Of a stretch of DNA of 46,195 nucleotides, positions 32,709 through 39,936 are shown piece after piece. Each line of letters starts with the position of its first letter. The stretch's first letter is position 1. Where the stretch lies: assembly GCA_052387815.1 (NCBI GenBank), contig JBQTIU010000044.1, positions 1 to 46,195 on the forward strand, given 5' to 3'. Below the pieces are notes generated by a model. That model was given only the letters and a program-made list of their open reading frames with translations, ran no database searches and was not told the origin of the DNA. Origin of the DNA: JBQTIU01 sp052387815. GTDB taxonomy: Bacteria; Pseudomonadota; Alphaproteobacteria; CACIAM-22H2. Both the position numbers and the translations under genes were made by a program.

Positions 32709-33327
32709 ATGGCGTCGGAGTGGTATGAACTGTCACGATCGGCCGTATCGGCTCTGATTTCAGTGATATCGGGCCTTGTTGGCGTTTGGGTCGGCGCGAA
32801 ATTGACTGACCGCCGCGAAATACAGAAACGGCGCTATGACTTCATCGCAAAGCAGCTAAGCGAGTTGTACGCACCTCTCGTAGGTCTGCGCCGCGAGGTT
32901 CAGGTACGAAGCGAGTTGCGGGTCCGGATCAGCCACACCGCCCACGCCGGTTGGCAGCAACTTTGCGAAGAGCAGCGGCGGGCTGGCCCGGATGCCTTAA
33001 AAAAAGTTGATGGACGAGCATTCTCCGCAGTTCAAGGCAATCATTGAGTACGACAACAAACAGCTACGGGAGACGCTCCTGCCCGCTTACCGGCAGATGG
33101 CCGCGACATTTCGAGATAAGCTGTGGCTTGCCGAGGTCGAAACGAGAGATTTCTACCCGCGGTTGATTGAGTTCATCGAGATTTGGGACCGGTCTATCGA
33201 CGAGAGTCTACCCACAGAGGTCCTGGAGGCGCTTGGCCATACGGAGAAGAAGCTCCATCCGTTCTTCGAGCACTTGCAAGCGACACTCGACAGGCTACGC
33301 GGCATCCTTGCTGATGGTAGCTCGTAA
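32709..33327 (+). pseudogene. Frameshifted membrane-anchored hypothetical gene
   Basis: Two overlapping frames together make one plausible protein of about 205 residues. The first (32709 to about 33000) gives a membrane anchor, RSAVSALISVISGLVGVWVGAKL, and a basic helical region, TDRREIQKRRYDFIAKQLSELYAPLVGLR seen in part as IAKQLSELYAPLV. The second (from about 33003 to 33327) continues as LMDEHSPQFKAIIEYDNKQL and ends PFFEHLQATLDRLRGIL. They are joined at A7 (32999-33005); removing one A restores a single frame. This may be a pseudogene, a sequencing error, or transcriptional slippage at A7. The family is a conserved hypothetical I cannot name. Confidence 0.65.
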
Positions 33328-33342
33328 GCTGTCCGAGCGGCC

Positions 33343-33726
33343 TCAGAGCGGCGGCAACGGATAGCGTCGGAACCGACCCACGCCTTGGATTTCGATGACG
33401 TGGTTGACCATGTCGAGGCGAGGGTCGGACCTTGCGAGACAATCCGCGAGTGCCGGCGCGAGATGGTCCCACTGCTCGTCCGCTGTCAGACCGCTGACTC
33501 TCAGCACGATGAGACCGGGATGCAGATCGACCCCTGACGCGAGGGTCAGGAAATCGGCCGCGTTGATCGTGACGACGGTCAAGTCGTTTTCGTGGGCGTA
33601 GCGGAAGAGATCCGGATCGGATCGACCCGCCAAACCAAGTTGGGCAACATGGGCCGCGTAAATGCCTATCGGCGCCAGCCGCTCGACGAGCCGGGGTGAG
33701 AGGTTCTCGTCGAGGAGGAGCTTCAA
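33343..33726 (-). CDS. DUF5615 PIN-like toxin
   Basis: A 127-residue PIN-like protein. MKLLLDENLSPRLVERLAPIG supplies the first acidic residues (DEN), HENDLTVVTINAADFLTLA the second acidic position (NAADF), and LIVLRVSGLTADEQWDHL follows. This matches DUF5615 proteins, predicted ribonucleases of type II toxin-antitoxin systems. Metal-binding acidic residues look intact. It overlaps its DUF433 partner by 4 bases and is transcribed after it. Confidence 0.85.
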   Translation of the reverse strand: MKLLLDENLSPRLVERLAPIGIYAAHVAQLGLAGRSDPDLFRYAHENDLTVVTINAADFLTLASGVDLHPGLIVLRVSGLTADEQWDHLAPALADCLARSDPRLDMVNHVIEIQGVGRFRRYPLPPL

Positions 33727-34319
33727 GCCGCCTCGCGGCGGAAGCGAAGCTTCGACGGTCGCCCCGGTCCGGGCTTCATGCGGGCGAAGAGGGCGGCAAA
33801 GGCGATGTCGTCGTCGGTGAGGGTCGGGAAGTCAGCCTTGATGTCGCTCGCGGGCACTCCGCGACCGACGAGCTTGCCGACATGACGAACCGATATCCGG
33901 GTTCCGGCGAACACCGGCTCGCCGCCGAGCGTATTGGGATCGGAAGCCACTTTCTTGCGGCCGGCATCATAGGCCCGCAACCGGCGCAGGAACTCGACCC
34001 GCACCGACTTGGCGTCGAGGGCGAGAATCCCCCGCCGCAAGGTGCCGCGCTCATACCGCCAGACCCCGGCACGCTCGCCGCCGCTCGCGAGCAACCGGAA
34101 CAGGTCGCGCCGCTCATTGCACGGGAGCTTCACGGGCACATCCTTCAGGAGCCGGAAGTAGAAGACCGCCCCCTCGGGCAGGGTCAGCCCCGCGCTCCGG
34201 CTCCGCGATATCCGCCCGACACGGATGATGCCCCGTTCGATCTCGTTGCGGATCACGCGCTCCGACAGGTCGGCCAGAGCGGCAGCTTCCTTGATCGAGT
34301 AGCGGGCTTCGGCGTGCAT
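33723..34319 (-). CDS. DUF433-domain antitoxin
   Basis: A 198-residue antitoxin. The N-terminal third (YSIKEAAALADLSERVIRNEIERGI) is a helix-turn-helix of MerR-like appearance for DNA binding. The C-terminal part has the DUF433 signature GGEPVFAGTRISVRHVGKLV and DIKADFPTLTDDDIAFAALFA. DUF433 with a following DUF5615 gene is a known VapBC-like pair. I chose the ATG at 34319, not the TTG at 34322. GGAG lies 9 bases upstream, inside the right arm of the palindromic operator, so a bound repressor would also mask the ribosome-binding site region. Confidence 0.85.
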   Translation of the reverse strand: MHAEARYSIKEAAALADLSERVIRNEIERGIIRVGRISRSRSAGLTLPEGAVFYFRLLKDVPVKLPCNERRDLFRLLASGGERAGVWRYERGTLRRGILALDAKSVRVEFLRRLRAYDAGRKKVASDPNTLGGEPVFAGTRISVRHVGKLVGRGVPASDIKADFPTLTDDDIAFAALFARMKPGPGRPSKLRFRREAA

Positions 34320-34320
34320 C

Positions 34321-34347
34321 AATTATTACTCCGGTCGAGTAATAATT
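34321..34347 (-). promoter_or_regulatory. 11-bp inverted-repeat operator of the DUF433/DUF5615 pair
   Basis: AATTATTACTC (34321-34331) and GAGTAATAATT (34337-34347) are perfect inverted repeats around CGGTC, placed directly before the antitoxin start codon. Its AT-richness stands out from the flanks and it includes the ribosome-binding site GGAG on the minus strand. The symmetry suits a dimeric autorepressor, most likely the antitoxin. Confidence 0.65.
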
Positions 34348-34386
34348 TAAGACTTCCCGCCTGTCCGGTCAAGCGGAGGCCGAAAG

Positions 34387-34464
34387 TCAACGATACAGCG
34401 TGCCGCGGCCCATGCCGATCACACGAGCGATCTCGGGATTAGAGCCCTCTTTCATGGGAGCCAT
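34387..34464 (-). pseudogene. Serine-recombinase (resolvase) C-terminal scrap
   Basis: On the minus strand the frame gives MAPMKEGSNPEIARVIGMGR then GTLYR and TGA. This is the C-terminal helix-turn-helix that ends Tn3-type resolvases and DNA invertases (pattern xGxxxxEIARxxGxGRxTLYR). Nothing of the catalytic domain remains. It is evidence of a past mobile element between the toxin-antitoxin pair and the membrane gene. Confidence 0.7.
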
Positions 34465-34484
34465 CAGTCACTTGCAATGCAGTT

Positions 34485-35588
34485 TCAATCGAGTTTGAAG
34501 CGCCTACGCAACCCGATCACGAACAAGCCGAGTGAGAACGTCCCAAGGAGCCCGAGGACGGTTAGCCCGAACGACCACAGGGCGTGGGTGGCGATCAGGA
34601 TCGGCTTCGATGAGAACACGCCGAGCGGGTTGAAGATCGCGAAAAGTGGGTAGGCGAGGGCACGGAGCAGGCGTGATTGTTCGAGATCGCCGTGCCAACC
34701 AATAAGGTCTGGTCCGGTCGTGAGGGGATCGAACAAGAGAACGAAAACCGAAATCACCGCATATACGACCCCAAGAGAAACAATGGGCCTTAGCGTCGAG
34801 TTCCCGTAATCCGACATAATCTCGTAGATGTAGCCGATAACCCGATTAACCGGCTTGTCGTGCGGCCGTTCCATAGCGAGTTCGGCGCTGTGGAACGCTC
34901 CCGCCGATAGCGTGTCGTGAATCGCGGAGAGATGCGCTCGCATCGCCCGGAACTGATGCGAGACCTGACACCCTATCTCCCTTTCATGCCGAGGGAGATA
35001 AAGGTTGGTAATGCTGACCCGACCGATGAACGGGTTCGGACCATAGGCGGGCGGACACTCGAACATGGCGATCATTCCGCCGGAGAGCAGCAACTCCCTC
35101 ACAGAATCTTCTCCGAGCGCCAAAACATGGACGTAGCAGTCCACGAGCGAAATGGTCGCTGCGTCAGCGATCCGCAGCCGACGGATAAAGCATCGCTTGA
35201 AGGTGCAATCCTTGCCCTTGATGAGGACGATTTGAATTTTCTTGTCGGTGACCAGGCCATCCATGTCGACGGTGAGCTGATTGATCGTGGCAGGAAACTG
35301 CGACGTCGCGAGTTCTTGAACCTCCGGCCTGAGTTCAAGATCAATCGTCTGCTCAACGAAAACCGCATCGCGAGCGAAGTCAAGAAACTGCTTTCCGCGG
35401 TCCCTGGCCGAGACAGATCGCCATGAGTCTAGCGAGACCTGTACGTGAGGCGGTTTGGGTGGCGGCCGATGTATCCACTCGTCGAACTCGTCCAAGCGTG
35501 GTGGCGACCGACGAAAGTTCAGGAACCGAAGCAGCCGCTTCCACAGCCGCGTCGGCTTCCTTAGGTCGCCCTTTTGATCGGTAGCCAT
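34485..35588 (-). CDS. Hypothetical protein with N-terminal soluble region and C-terminal two-helix membrane part
   Basis: A 367-residue protein I cannot name. After a basic start (WKRLLRFLNFRRSPPRLDEF) comes a stretch of short beta-strand-like repeats (KIQIVLIKGKDCTFKRCF, RRLRIADAATISLVDCYVHVLALG), reminiscent of pentapeptide or beta-helix proteins. The C-terminal third has a SDYGNSTLRPIVSL motif and two or three membrane segments (about 268-290, 310-325 and 340-362), as in pentapeptide-repeat proteins with an ion-channel-like tail. The start at 35588 is preceded by GGGGGAG. Base composition is lower in GC than the core genes, consistent with acquisition. Confidence 0.7.
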   Translation of the reverse strand: MATDQKGDLRKPTRLWKRLLRFLNFRRSPPRLDEFDEWIHRPPPKPPHVQVSLDSWRSVSARDRGKQFLDFARDAVFVEQTIDLELRPEVQELATSQFPATINQLTVDMDGLVTDKKIQIVLIKGKDCTFKRCFIRRLRIADAATISLVDCYVHVLALGEDSVRELLLSGGMIAMFECPPAYGPNPFIGRVSITNLYLPRHEREIGCQVSHQFRAMRAHLSAIHDTLSAGAFHSAELAMERPHDKPVNRVIGYIYEIMSDYGNSTLRPIVSLGVVYAVISVFVLLFDPLTTGPDLIGWHGDLEQSRLLRALAYPLFAIFNPLGVFSSKPILIATHALWSFGLTVLGLLGTFSLGLFVIGLRRRFKLD

Positions 35589-35806
35589 GGCTCCCCCCGA
35601 ATCGGCATGTTTAGCAGTTCCCGGTTGTGGATCGCACGTCAATGCGCTCACGGCGGACAGAATGAACCTGTGACGAAAACAATGATTAATTCTCCCCTGC
35701 CTCGGCCGAAGGGCATCATTGAGCAACGGCTGACGCCGGCTGGGTGCTCCCATCAATGTGTTTCCATGTGCTTACCTGCACAGCAGCGCAGGACTGTAAG
35801 GCTCTG

Positions 35807-35839
35807 AAAACCGTCGCGGTCTCAGCTTGGCCGCGACGG
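35807..35839 (-). terminator. Intrinsic terminator after the broken HEPN gene
   Basis: CCGTCGCGG (35811-35819) pairs with CCGCGACGG (35831-35839), 9 bp. On the minus strand it is followed by TTTT (35810-35807). It ends the MNT transcript just past the truncated HEPN frame. The rest of 35589-35806 shows no gene. Confidence 0.65.
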
Positions 35840-35843
35840 TAGT

Positions 35844-35915
35844 TCATGCCCGGAGGCGCTGGGCGAGGCAGGTCGACCGCGGCATCAGCCAGGCCCGGAC
35901 CACTTCATCGGCCAT
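35844..35915 (-). pseudogene. Truncated HEPN-domain partner of the MNT nucleotidyltransferase
   Basis: The frame starts inside the end of the MNT gene, the usual MNT-HEPN overlap, and encodes MADEVVRAWLMPRSTCLAQRL plus two residues before TGA. The first ten residues match the typical HEPN start, but the helix-rich domain of about 110 residues and its RNase motif (RX4-6H) are gone; a terminator follows within 5 bases. This leaves an orphan nucleotidyltransferase. Confidence 0.6.
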
Positions 35916-36225
35916 AGACCAGCGCTCCGAACCGGGCGGCCTCGTAGCACAGCGTGCCGACGTGCCCTTTCCAGCGCTCGAACCCCGACTTGGTGCAGGC
36001 GACGATGTCGGCCGCGACGCCGACCTCGCGGGCGAGCGCATACGTTCGCATCGGCTCGAGGCGGTCGCGCGGCGTGTCGTCCGGCACCACGACGAGCGGG
36101 TCGTAGTCGCTGTCAGGGCCGCGTTCGCCGCGCGCCCGCGACCCGAACAAATAGACCGCGTCCGGCGACAGCGCCGGGACGATCGCCGACAACAGGCGCT
36201 CGAGGCCGGGATCGTTGCTTTGCAT
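35905..36225 (-). CDS. MNT-type nucleotidyltransferase (MntA-like antitoxin)
   Basis: A 106-residue minimal nucleotidyltransferase. The signature VYLFGSRARGERGPDSDYDPLVVV includes GSRARGE and the metal-binding DYD pair. In MntA/HepT systems this enzyme adds AMP to a tyrosine of the HEPN toxin to neutralise it. Here the toxin gene downstream is reduced to a stub. The DYD aspartates and the following third acidic residue (VAADIVA) appear intact, so it could still be active. Start ATG 36225. Confidence 0.85.
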   Translation of the reverse strand: MQSNDPGLERLLSAIVPALSPDAVYLFGSRARGERGPDSDYDPLVVVPDDTPRDRLEPMRTYALAREVGVAADIVACTKSGFERWKGHVGTLCYEAARFGALVYGR

Positions 36226-36230
36226 TGCCG

Positions 36231-36268
36231 TATCAGGAATTGGCGTGTGGTGCGATGATATCAGGAAT
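36231..36268 (-). promoter_or_regulatory. Direct-repeat operator upstream of the MNT gene
   Basis: TATCAGGAAT occurs at 36231-36240 and again at 36259-36268, 28 bases apart, starting 5 bases upstream of the start codon. Repeats placed like this are expected for autoregulation of a toxin-antitoxin locus. No promoter hexamers could be assigned confidently. Confidence 0.45.
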
Positions 36269-36302
36269 CCTGGGCGGCCGGTCCTACCGCCTGCCCTTGG
36301 CC

Positions 36303-37001
36303 TCAGGCGAGATCGAAGAGCAGGATTTCGGCTGCCGTCGCGCCGACGATGTCGAGCCTTGGCTCGCCGCTCGCGCCGGCGCCGTCGCCGGGGCCCAGCG
36401 CCAGGCCGTTGAGCGCGACCTCGCCCAGCGCGACCTGGAGCCAGGCGTGGCGGCCGGGCCTTGGCGGGTGCGAGACGCGCTCGCCCGGCGCCAGCACCGC
36501 GGCATAAAGGTCGGTGTCCTGGAAGATGGTGACCGACCCTTCGCGCCCGTCGCGCGAGCACACGAGGCGCAGCCGCCCGCGTCGTTCCCCGAGCGGGAAG
36601 GCCTTCTGGTCGTAGCGGGGGAGAAGGCCGTCGCGCTCAGGCACGATCCAGATTTGCAGCAGGCGCATCGGTTCCGTGCGCGAGGGGTTGAACTCGCTGT
36701 GGCGGATGCCGGTGCCGGCGCTCATCACTTGCACCTCGCCCGGCCGGATGACCGAGCCGTTGCCGAGGCTGTCCTTGTGCTCGATCGCCCCGTCGAGCAC
36801 ATAGGTGATGATCTCCATGTCGCGGTGGCCGTGGGTGGGGAAGCCGGCGCCCGCGGCGACGCGGTCGTCGTTGATGACGCGGAGCGCGCGAAAGCCCATG
36901 TGGTCGGGATCCCAGTATTCCGCGAACGAGAAGCTGTGGCGGCTGTCGAGCCAGTCGATATGCGTGCGGCCGCGCGCGGCGGCGGGGCGAGGCGTGATCA
37001 T
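36303..37001 (-). CDS. Pirin-family protein
   Basis: A 232-residue bicupin of the pirin/YhhW type; members bind a metal and some have quercetinase activity. The sequence includes DSRHSFSFAEYWDPDHMGF and FPTHGHRDMEIITYVLDGAIEHKDS, with HGH metal ligands and the later H of EHKDS. SAGTGIRHSEFN and ERVSHPPRPGRHAWLQV follow. The start ATG 37001 has GAGGAA upstream. It is the right border of the accessory island and is divergent from the ABC permease gene 129 bp away. Confidence 0.93.
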   Translation of the reverse strand: MITPRPAAARGRTHIDWLDSRHSFSFAEYWDPDHMGFRALRVINDDRVAAGAGFPTHGHRDMEIITYVLDGAIEHKDSLGNGSVIRPGEVQVMSAGTGIRHSEFNPSRTEPMRLLQIWIVPERDGLLPRYDQKAFPLGERRGRLRLVCSRDGREGSVTIFQDTDLYAAVLAPGERVSHPPRPGRHAWLQVALGEVALNGLALGPGDGAGASGEPRLDIVGATAAEILLFDLA

Positions 37002-37129
37002 GGGTCGGTTCCTCGAGGTTGCGCCAGCCAAGGGGTTGCCGGTCGACAAGCCGGGGCATGGTCTGCCACGATGGGATATGTTGCCTAAGCGCGATCATGG
37101 CAAGCCCCTGGCCCGCCGGTAGGCTCTCG

Positions 37130-38854
37130 ATGGCGACCACCTCGGCGCCGCTGCCCTCTCCCCCGCCCGGCGGACAGGGCCTTGCGCGCGGTCTCCTCCG
37201 CCGGGGCTTCGAGCTTTGGAGCCTGCCCGCCATCGCCATCGCGCTGGTGGTCGCCGCCCCGGTCCTGGTGGTCTTCGCCAACCTCCTGCTGCCCTCGGGC
37301 GGCGCCTGGGCGCATCTCGCCGAGACCACGCTTGCCGACCTCGTCGCCAACACGCTCTTGCTGATGCTCGGGGTGGCGGTGGGGTGCGCCACGATCGGCG
37401 TGGGGACCGCGTGGCTGGTGACGATGTGCCGCTTCCCGGGCTCGCGTCTGTGCGAATGGATGCTGCTGTTGCCGATGGCGATGCCCGCCTACATCATGGC
37501 CTACACCTATACCGACCTGTTGCAGTTCACCGGCCCGCTCCAGGGTTTCTTGCGCGAGGCCATGGGATGGCGGGCCGGCGACTACTGGTTCCCCGATATC
37601 CAATCGCTTTACGGCGCCGTCGCGATCCTGACGCTGGCCCTCTACCCTTACGTCTATTTGCTGTCGCGCGCCGCCTTCCTCGAGCAGTCGCTCGCCATGC
37701 TCGAAGTGAGCCGCACGCTGGGGCACGGGCCGTGGGCCAGCTTCGCCCGCCTGGCGTTGCCGCTGGCCCGCCCGGCGATCGCCGGCGGCACCGCGCTCGC
37801 GCTCATGGAGACCGTCAACGATTTCGGCACCGTGCAGTATTTCGGCGTCGACACCTTCACGACCGGTATCTACCGGACCTGGTTCGGCATGGGCAACAAG
37901 GTGGCGGCAGCCCAGCTCGCCTCGGTCCTGATGCTGTTCGTGCTCCTGGTCCTGGTCCTCGAGCGGGCCTCGCGCGGGGATGCGCGCTACCATCACACCT
38001 CGCGGCGCTACCAGCAGCTCTCCCCGGCCCGGCTCAAGGGGTTGCAGGCCGCGCTTGCGCTCGCGGCTTGCGCGCTGCCGCTCGGCCTCGGCTTCGTGCT
38101 GCCGGCCTCTGTCCTCCTGCACATGAGCCTGACCGTGGGCGACCCCTTGTTCGGTCCGCGCCTGGTCGGGTTCGCCGCCAACAGCTTCATCCTCGCCGGG
38201 CTCGCCGCGGCCGTGACGGCCGGCGCGGCGCTGATCGTCGCCTACGGGGTGCGCCTTAGGCCCTCTCGCGTGATGCGCGGGGCCGCGCGCGTCGCCGCGA
38301 TGGGCTATGCCATCCCGGGGTCGGTGATCGCGGTCGGCATTTTGATCCCGCTGGCCGCCTTCGACAACCTCGTCGATGCCTGGATGCGCGCCGCCCTCGG
38401 CGTGTCGACCGGCCTCCTGGTGAGCGGCACGATCTTCGCCCTGGTCTGCGCCTATATGGCGCGCTTCCTCGCCATCGCGCTCAACGCCACCGAGGCCGGG
38501 CTGGCCCGCATCACGCCGAGCATGGACGAGGTCGCCCGCACGCTAGGCCAGGGGCCGGCCGGCACGCTCGTCAAGGTGCACGCGCCGATCATGCGCGGGA
38601 CGATCCTCGCCGCGGCGATCATGGTGTTCGTCGACGTGCTCAAGGAATTGCCCGCGACCCTGATCATCCGGCCGTTCAATTTCGACACCCTCGCGGTCAG
38701 GGTCTATCAGCTCGCCTCGGACGAACGGCTGGCCCAGGCCTCGACCGGCGCCTTGGCGATCGTCGTCGTCGGGCTGTTGCCGGTCGTCATCCTTTCGCTG
38801 ATGATCGCGCGCTCGCGGCCCGGCGGGGCGTTGCCCCGCCCCGGCCGCGGCTGA
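37130..38854 (+). CDS. Fe(III)-type ABC transporter permease, fused two-domain (FbpB-like)
   Basis: A 574-residue inner-membrane permease with two binding-protein-dependent transport repeats, each containing an EAA-type loop: LEVSRTLGHGPWASFARLALPLARPAI in the first, MDEVARTLGQGPAGTLVKVHAPIMRGTI in the second, seen as RTLGxGP in both. About twelve membrane segments are visible. The fused layout is that of FbpB/SfuB iron permeases. The starts at 37097 and 37130 are both possible; I used 37130. It is convergent with the binding-protein gene, and no cognate ATPase gene is nearby, so an ATPase must be encoded elsewhere. Confidence 0.9.
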   Translation: MATTSAPLPSPPPGGQGLARGLLRRGFELWSLPAIAIALVVAAPVLVVFANLLLPSGGAWAHLAETTLADLVANTLLLMLGVAVGCATIGVGTAWLVTMCRFPGSRLCEWMLLLPMAMPAYIMAYTYTDLLQFTGPLQGFLREAMGWRAGDYWFPDIQSLYGAVAILTLALYPYVYLLSRAAFLEQSLAMLEVSRTLGHGPWASFARLALPLARPAIAGGTALALMETVNDFGTVQYFGVDTFTTGIYRTWFGMGNKVAAAQLASVLMLFVLLVLVLERASRGDARYHHTSRRYQQLSPARLKGLQAALALAACALPLGLGFVLPASVLLHMSLTVGDPLFGPRLVGFAANSFILAGLAAAVTAGAALIVAYGVRLRPSRVMRGAARVAAMGYAIPGSVIAVGILIPLAAFDNLVDAWMRAALGVSTGLLVSGTIFALVCAYMARFLAIALNATEAGLARITPSMDEVARTLGQGPAGTLVKVHAPIMRGTILAAAIMVFVDVLKELPATLIIRPFNFDTLAVRVYQLASDERLAQASTGALAIVVVGLLPVVILSLMIARSRPGGALPRPGRG

Positions 38855-38887
38855 GCAGGGCCGCGCCCCGGCGCCTCGCCGGGAAAC

Positions 38888-39907
38888 CTATTTCCAGCCG
38901 GCGCGGTCCATGATCTTGAGGGCGGCCTCGTTGTTGCGGCCGTAGACCGCGGCGTTCAAGGGATCGGCCTTGAACTCCCCCCAGGCCGCCAGCACCGGAG
39001 CGAGCCCAGCGCCCGGGACGATCGGATATTCCGAGTTGCCTTCGGCGAAGATCGCCTGCGCCTCGGGCGTGACCAGGTATTCGAGGAAGCGCACGGCGTT
39101 GGCGCGATTGGGCGCATGGCGCGCCACGCCCGCCCCGCTGAGGTTGTAATGGGTCCCGCGGTCGCCCTGGTTGGGGAACACGACGCCGAGCTTGGCGGCC
39201 AGCGCCCGGTCCTCGGGCTTGGCCGAGACGAGGAGGTTGGCAAGGTAATAGGTGTTGACGATCGCTACGTCCCCCAACCCGGCGGCGACGGCCCTGATCT
39301 GGTCGGTGTCGCCGCCGCGCGGCGGCCGGGCGAAGTTGGCGACCAGCGCCCTAGCCCACGCCTCGGTCGCGGCCTCTCCGTTGGCGGCCAAGAGGGCGCC
39401 GGTCAGCGACTGGTTGTAGACGCTGGTCGAGCTGCGGACCAGCACCCGCCCCTTCCATTTGGGATCGGCCAGGTCCTCGTAGCGCCCAAGCTCCGCCGGG
39501 TTCACGCGCGCCGGGTTGTAGACCAGGATGCGGGCCCGTTTGGAGAGGCCGAACCAATGCCCGTCGGGCTCGCGGTACTGGGCCGGGACCGCCGCCTCGA
39601 GCGCGGCCGCGCGGACCGGCTGCAGGAGTCCCATCTCTTGCGCCCGCCACAGGCGGCCGGCGTCGACCGCGACCAGGATGTCGGCCGGGCTGTTGAGGCC
39701 CTCGGCCCGCATCCGCTCCATGAGCTGGTCGGCATCGGCCTCGATGCGGTTGACCTTGATGCCGGTGCGCTTGGTGAAGTTGGCGTAGATCGCCTCGTCG
39801 CTGTCGTAATGGCGCGAGGAATAGAGGTTCACCTCCTGGGCGACGGCCGCCCCGCCGGCCCCGATAAGAACAGCCAACGCCGCAGCCAAATGTTGGGTGC
39901 GCTTCAT
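38888..39907 (-). CDS. Fe(III) ABC transporter substrate-binding protein (FbpA/FutA-like)
   Basis: A 339-residue periplasmic iron-binding protein. A signal peptide (MKRTQHLAAALAVLIGAGGAAVA) is followed by QEVNLYSSRHYDSDEAIYANF, the classic FbpA/FutA start, whose SSRHYDSD segment carries iron-binding residues. GRVLVRSSTSVYNQSLTGALLAANG and TYYLANLL (a tyrosine pair usually liganding Fe(III)) are also present, and the C-terminal ITGVVRHAPNRANAVRFLEYL-like stretch reads VARHAPNRANAVRFLEYL. It faces the permease gene with 33 bp between stops; the pair should form one iron uptake system although not co-transcribed. Confidence 0.93.
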   Translation of the reverse strand: MKRTQHLAAALAVLIGAGGAAVAQEVNLYSSRHYDSDEAIYANFTKRTGIKVNRIEADADQLMERMRAEGLNSPADILVAVDAGRLWRAQEMGLLQPVRAAALEAAVPAQYREPDGHWFGLSKRARILVYNPARVNPAELGRYEDLADPKWKGRVLVRSSTSVYNQSLTGALLAANGEAATEAWARALVANFARPPRGGDTDQIRAVAAGLGDVAIVNTYYLANLLVSAKPEDRALAAKLGVVFPNQGDRGTHYNLSGAGVARHAPNRANAVRFLEYLVTPEAQAIFAEGNSEYPIVPGAGLAPVLAAWGEFKADPLNAAVYGRNNEAALKIMDRAGWK

Positions 39908-39936
39908 GCTTCTCTCCGTTCAGGTGTGGGCCCAGG

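Noticed and set aside
35780..35806. GGACTGTAAG resembling a tRNA-Tyr anticodon loop
   Set aside because: The flanks are not complementary and no acceptor or T-arm is present.
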